The notes under the pieces: generated by a model
Told to the model about the DNA's origin: nothing
The model's database searches: none
Seen by the model: only the letters and a program-made list of their open reading frames with translations
Assembly (NCBI GenBank): GCA_013042895.1
Contig: JABDPD010000463.1
Coordinates: 1-8,491, forward strand
Direction: 5' to 3'
DNA: 8,491 nt
Source: Boseongicola sp.
GTDB taxonomy: Bacteria > Pseudomonadota > Alphaproteobacteria > Rhodobacterales > Rhodobacteraceae
Shown: positions 5,625-8,491 of the stretch, one piece after another
Position numbering within the stretch: the first letter of the stretch is position 1
Layout of the letters: each line of letters opens with the position of its first letter
Position numbers and translations under genes: made by a program

Positions 5625-6737
5625 TTGGCCGACGGAAATGAATCCGACAGACTACAGGAAGAAACCACCTTTCAAAGACTGTTGAGAAGACCTGAAATTG
5701 GGTCGTTCACCGTTATGGTGGTTATCATTATTGCACTCGCCATCGCATCCGAAGGTAAATCCTTCAACGCGCTTGGCTTGAAGAACAACGTTGCGATTAT
5801 CGCTCAGTACGGGATCATTGCCACGGGCGCCGCTGTCCTGATGATCTCCGGTGAATTTGACCTCTCCATTGGGTCAATGATTGGTTTTGCGGGTATGTCG
5901 ATGGCGATGATGCTCAAATGGGGCCTTCCCTTCGGTATGGGCGAGGCGTCACCCTTTGCCGCCTTCATCATTACTTTGGCGATGACGCTGGCCCTTGGCT
6001 GGCTCATAGGCACGGTGGTCGTGAGATCGGGACTGTCCAGCTTTATCGTGACTCTCGCGTTTCTGTTCTTTCTGCGCGGTGTGACCGAGGTCAGCTTCCG
6101 TCTGATCAACAAGTCTACCCAGATCTCGGGCTTGCCTGACTATAAAGAGACCAGCTGGTTTGCCAATATATTGGGAGGCGACGTCTTTGGCTGGTTCTAT
6201 GACATTTGGTTCATGCTGGGGGGCAACCTCAACAGGCGTGGCGAACAGTGGGTCGAAGGATTTGATGCACGCTTCCTTTGGTGGATCGTGATTGCCGGGG
6301 TAGCATACTTTATACTCAGTCGCACCCAGATCGGTAACTGGATCTACGCAACCGGCGACAACAAAGAAGCAGCCCGCGCGAACGGTGTCCCCGTAAACCG
6401 CGTGAAAATCGGCCTCTTCATGTTCACCGCATTCTGCGCAACCATGTTCGCCGCTTGCCAAGTGTTCGACACAAACACATCAGACGCCGCAAAAGGTAAC
6501 CTGATGGAACTCTTCGCGATCGCAATCGCGGTTGTGGGCGGCACTCTGATGACCGGCGGTTTCGGCTCTGTCATCGGTGTTGTATTCGGCGCGATCACCG
6601 TTGGTCTTGTTGCAAACGCGGTGTTCTTCATTCCGGCCATCGACGGCGCATGGTTCCGAGTGTTCCTTGGTGCGATCCTGCTCGCAGCGGTCTTTGCCAA
6701 CGAACGTATCCGCAAACGTATCACGGGAGGTATTTGA
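5625..6737 (+). CDS. carbohydrate ABC transporter permease (AraH/RbsC-type, BPD_transp_2)
   Basis: A 370-residue inner-membrane protein with about ten hydrophobic segments, for example near residues 27-42, 56-75, 82-97, 110-132, 138-152, 216-231, 262-279, 294-309, 311-335 and 342-357. The family motif MISGEFDLSIGSMIG is at 73-87, and the ATPase-coupling loop GNWIYATGDNKEAARANGV is at 237-255. A hydrophilic stretch of about 60 residues (156-215, after the fifth segment) makes it longer than E. coli RbsC. Translation starts at TTG 5625: AGGGGA ends six bases before it, the frame has no early ATG (the next is Met31), and the ATG at 5638 is out of frame. It forms the substrate channel, probably as a homodimer, since only one permease gene is present. 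It lies downstream of the hairpin terminator and one base before the ATPase gene. Confidence 0.93.
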   Translation: MADGNESDRLQEETTFQRLLRRPEIGSFTVMVVIIIALAIASEGKSFNALGLKNNVAIIAQYGIIATGAAVLMISGEFDLSIGSMIGFAGMSMAMMLKWGLPFGMGEASPFAAFIITLAMTLALGWLIGTVVVRSGLSSFIVTLAFLFFLRGVTEVSFRLINKSTQISGLPDYKETSWFANILGGDVFGWFYDIWFMLGGNLNRRGEQWVEGFDARFLWWIVIAGVAYFILSRTQIGNWIYATGDNKEAARANGVPVNRVKIGLFMFTAFCATMFAACQVFDTNTSDAAKGNLMELFAIAIAVVGGTLMTGGFGSVIGVVFGAITVGLVANAVFFIPAIDGAWFRVFLGAILLAAVFANERIRKRITGGI

Positions 6738-6738
6738 T

Positions 6739-7509
6739 ATGGCTGAACCGTATCTACGCGTTGAAGGACTGGTAAAGCGTTTCGGTCCGTTCACAGCTCT
6801 CGGTGGGGTCGACCTCGAGGTTTATCCTGGCGAAGTTCACTGCCTTCTCGGTGATAACGGTGCTGGTAAGTCCACACTCATCAAGACGCTTGCGGGCGTC
6901 CACGAGCCGACAGAGGGCACGATCTACATCGAAGGCAAGCCTGTATCGTTCCGTTCTCCACGGGATGCATCGGACGCCGGGATCGGCACCGTGTATCAGG
7001 ATTTGGCGATCAACCAACTTCTGAGCGTGACCCGTAACTTCTTCATGGGCCGCGAGCTAAAGGGGCCGCTCGGCACCCTGCGCATGGATGAGATGAACAA
7101 GATCGCGCACGATGAGATGCTCAAGATCGGTATCGACTTCTCGGATCCAACCCAAGCTGTCGGTACAATGTCCGGCGGTCAGCGCCAGACGCTCGCGATT
7201 GCGCGTGCGATCTATTTCGGTGCGAAGGTTCTCATCCTCGACGAGCCTACGTCCGCTTTGGGACAGAAGCAGCAAATGGGTGTTTTGAAGACGATCAAGA
7301 AAGTCCGCGCACGCGGCGATATCGCGATCATCTTTATTACACACAACGAGATCCACTCACGTCTCGTCGGTGATCGCTTTACCTTCTTGGCCCTTGGTCA
7401 AACAATCGGAGCAGGCACCAACGCCGAGATCGGCGACGAAGAAATGCGCCGCTTGATGTCCGGTGGTGCCGAGATGGGCGATCTTAAAGAAGAACTCGCA
7501 GCGATCTGA
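6739..7509 (+). CDS. carbohydrate ABC transporter ATP-binding protein, single nucleotide-binding domain
   Basis: A 256-residue ATPase that powers the importer. Motifs in order: Walker A GDNGAGKST (38-46), Q-loop Gln87 (VYQDLA), signature MSGGQ (144-148), Walker B VLILDE (164-169) and H-loop His202. It has one nucleotide-binding domain, whereas many monosaccharide importers (RbsA, AraG, MglA) have two fused ones; the FrcA-type fructose importer of rhizobia has the same single-domain layout. Two copies should therefore assemble with the permease dimer. The D-loop reads SALGQ rather than SALD, as I recall for the single-domain group. The ATG at 6739 has GGGAGG at 6725-6730, eight bases upstream; a longer frame from 6577 only reads through the permease gene. 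The one-base gap from the permease stop indicates coupled translation. Confidence 0.94.
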   Translation: MAEPYLRVEGLVKRFGPFTALGGVDLEVYPGEVHCLLGDNGAGKSTLIKTLAGVHEPTEGTIYIEGKPVSFRSPRDASDAGIGTVYQDLAINQLLSVTRNFFMGRELKGPLGTLRMDEMNKIAHDEMLKIGIDFSDPTQAVGTMSGGQRQTLAIARAIYFGAKVLILDEPTSALGQKQQMGVLKTIKKVRARGDIAIIFITHNEIHSRLVGDRFTFLALGQTIGAGTNAEIGDEEMRRLMSGGAEMGDLKEELAAI

Positions 7510-7528
7510 ACCTTTTGGATTTCTGAGT

Positions 7529-7560
7529 ACGGGCCCCGATTTCGGGGCCCGTTTCGTTTT
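7529..7560 (+). terminator. intrinsic terminator at the end of the importer operon
   Basis: A 10-bp, very GC-rich stem (7529-7538 with 7543-7552) closes a 4-base ATTT loop and is followed by a T-rich tail TTCGTTTT. It lies 19 bases after the ATPase stop and ends the operon. The next 80 bases up to the WYL-gene stop contain nothing I can recognise. Confidence 0.88.
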
Positions 7561-7641
7561 GGGCGCTAGGGGGACACTTGGTTCGTCAAGCGTGAATGAT
7601 TGCGCTGAGACCGAGGCGCCGAAACTACATCACAATCTGTA

Positions 7642-8334
7642 CTAGCTTCTAACCTGTCTCGCTGTGGCCTCTTCCCAGCCCCTTAGCAGGGCGGCTCGGC
7701 GGCCCGGGTACTTATTGCCGATCACTTTGAGGTCCTCGACTCTTTCGGTCTTGAAGTGTCGGTAGTCTTCTTTGCTTTCGCACCATCCGACGAGGTATCG
7801 TGTTCGATCCAGAAAGGCGATTAGCAGTAGCCAGACAATCCGATCTGTCGTTGCGCCGTCGCGATCCGTGTAGATGAGTTGTAGCCTGTATCGTTCCCGT
7901 ATGGCGTGGCGCAGGAGCGCGCTGTCGAAGCGCTCCACGACCCTTGCTCTGGTTTGAATGGGCTTTGTACTCCCATCCAGGACGACCGGGCGTAGCTCTT
8001 TCGGAATTGCCGAAGAGAGTTTCGACACCAAGTCACGCGCCGCGCGCGCAAGAGACGGATCAGCTTCAGATGCAACCCAGGCCGCGCCAAGTGCTGCCGC
8101 CTCCAACTCATCAGCGGTCAACATCAGCGGCGGCATGTCGTATCCGTCATCCAACACGTAACCAATCCCGGCTTCGCCTGTGATTGGGATTCGTTGTGCA
8201 TGCAACTCGGCCATGTCGCGGTAGAGCGTGCTGAGAGAGATCTCCAATTCATGTGCTAATTCCCGTCCAGTGATTGGCGACCGGGTTGACCGCAATATCT
8301 GGATAATCTGGAACAAGCGTTCAGTGCGACGCAA
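7642..8334 (-). CDS. YafY-type HTH-WYL transcriptional regulator
   Basis: A 230-residue cytosolic regulator. An N-terminal HTH_11 domain (about residues 5-58) shows RLFQIIQILRS, RELAHELEISLSTLYRDMAEL and the wing 'GIGYVLDDGY', followed by the PPLMLTADELEAAALG linker (68-83) typical of this group. The WYL domain spans about 137-206: IYTDRDG, then RYLVGWC (179-185) and YRHFKTERVEDL (191-202). The name-giving W-Y-L reads R-Y-L here. The start is TTG at 8334, since AGGAGA precedes it by eight bases and homologous proteins open with the same MRR.ERLFQI pattern. WYL domains bind small ligands, and proteins of this layout often control a divergent neighbour; a gene does begin divergently at 8445, and a palindrome lies between them. 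The gene is convergent to the importer operon and probably unrelated to it. Confidence 0.9.
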   Translation of the reverse strand: MRRTERLFQIIQILRSTRSPITGRELAHELEISLSTLYRDMAELHAQRIPITGEAGIGYVLDDGYDMPPLMLTADELEAAALGAAWVASEADPSLARAARDLVSKLSSAIPKELRPVVLDGSTKPIQTRARVVERFDSALLRHAIRERYRLQLIYTDRDGATTDRIVWLLLIAFLDRTRYLVGWCESKEDYRHFKTERVEDLKVIGNKYPGRRAALLRGWEEATARQVRS

Positions 8335-8444
8335 TTTTCGACTCTCCTCTCACACTACTGTCATAACGGTGAGAGTAGGGGAGTTCTAGTACGGGTCCAG
8401 AAATTGAAACCGCGCACCAGTCGCGCAAGCCATTGGAGCCAAAA
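8335..8444. promoter_or_regulatory. divergent promoter region of the WYL regulator and the 8445 gene
   Basis: This 110-bp gap lies between two divergent starts, both with recognisable ribosome binding sites: AGGAGA for the minus-strand TTG at 8334 and GGAG for the plus-strand ATG at 8445. It contains a 24-bp palindrome described separately. No -10/-35 pair could be fixed with confidence. Confidence 0.5.
8355..8378. promoter_or_regulatory. 24-bp palindromic operator candidate
   Basis: CTACTGTCA (8355-8363) and TGAGAGTAG (8370-8378) are inverted copies matching at eight of nine positions around a 6-base spacer. The site lies 20 bases upstream of the WYL-regulator start, in the divergent gap. 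Half-site length and spacing suit a dimeric HTH protein, so autoregulation plus control of the divergent gene by the WYL regulator is the simplest reading. Binding itself is inferred. Confidence 0.6.
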
Positions 8445-8491
8445 ATGATCCACCACGAACGTATCCGAACAATCGACGCTGCCCCCGACGC
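8445..8491 (+). CDS. start of a gene of unknown function (3' end outside window)
   Basis: Only the first 15 codons are present (MIHHERIRTIDAAPD). The ATG at 8445 has GGAG at 8435-8438, six bases upstream, and the frame is open to the window end. Fifteen residues are too few to name a family. The divergent placement from the WYL regulator across a palindrome suggests it is that regulator's target. Confidence 0.5.
   Translation, partial: MIHHERIRTIDAAPD

Noticed and set aside
6577..6738. Upstream extension of the ATPase frame to 6577
   Set aside because: It lies wholly inside the permease gene in another frame; ATG 6739 has its own GGGAGG site and the canonical ATPase N-terminus.
1..8491. Search for defence systems, mobile elements, CRISPR arrays, tRNA genes and long direct repeats
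   Set aside because: None seen; all sizeable genes belong to common metabolic, transport or regulatory families.

Overview
The window looks like a chromosomal, metabolic stretch of an alphaproteobacterium, most likely a Rhodobacterales (roseobacter-type) member. This rests on moderately high GC, AGGAGG-type ribosome binding sites, a single-domain sugar ABC ATPase organised as binding protein-permease-ATPase, and the general look of the proteins. It is an inference from style, not a database match. I see no phage, insertion sequence, CRISPR array, RNA gene or toxin/defence module.

Layout. (1) 1-1249, plus strand: the C-terminal end of an MmgE/PrpD-type protein, whose stop overlaps the start of a D-2-hydroxyacid dehydrogenase by 8 bases, so the two are a translationally coupled pair. 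(2) 1282-1740, minus: a GFA-type zinc protein, convergent to the dehydrogenase and separated from it by a 9-bp inverted repeat. (3) 1821-2795, plus: a LysR-type regulator, divergent from the GFA gene. (4) 2792-4111, minus: an FAD-dependent oxidoreductase, whose stop codon overlaps that of the LysR gene tail to tail. (5) 4112-4616: a 505-bp divergent regulatory region with a LacI-type operator candidate. (6) 4617-7509, plus: a three-gene carbohydrate ABC importer (binding protein, permease, ATPase), with a strong hairpin terminator after the first gene and another after the last. (7) 7642-8334, minus: a TTG-initiated HTH-WYL regulator. A 24-bp near-perfect palindrome lies in the promoter it shares with a divergent gene that begins at 8445 and runs off the window.

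How it may work together. The importer is a complete transport unit (periplasmic capture, membrane channel, ATP hydrolysis). The flanking enzymes are redox and lyase types typical of sugar-acid or hydroxyacid catabolism, so a carbon-source uptake and catabolism locus is plausible. No sugar kinase or isomerase is present, and the substrate cannot be read from the sequence. Nothing here is a clear new biological system. The most useful leads are regulatory: the operator candidate upstream of the importer, the terminator inside the importer operon, and the WYL-regulator palindrome.
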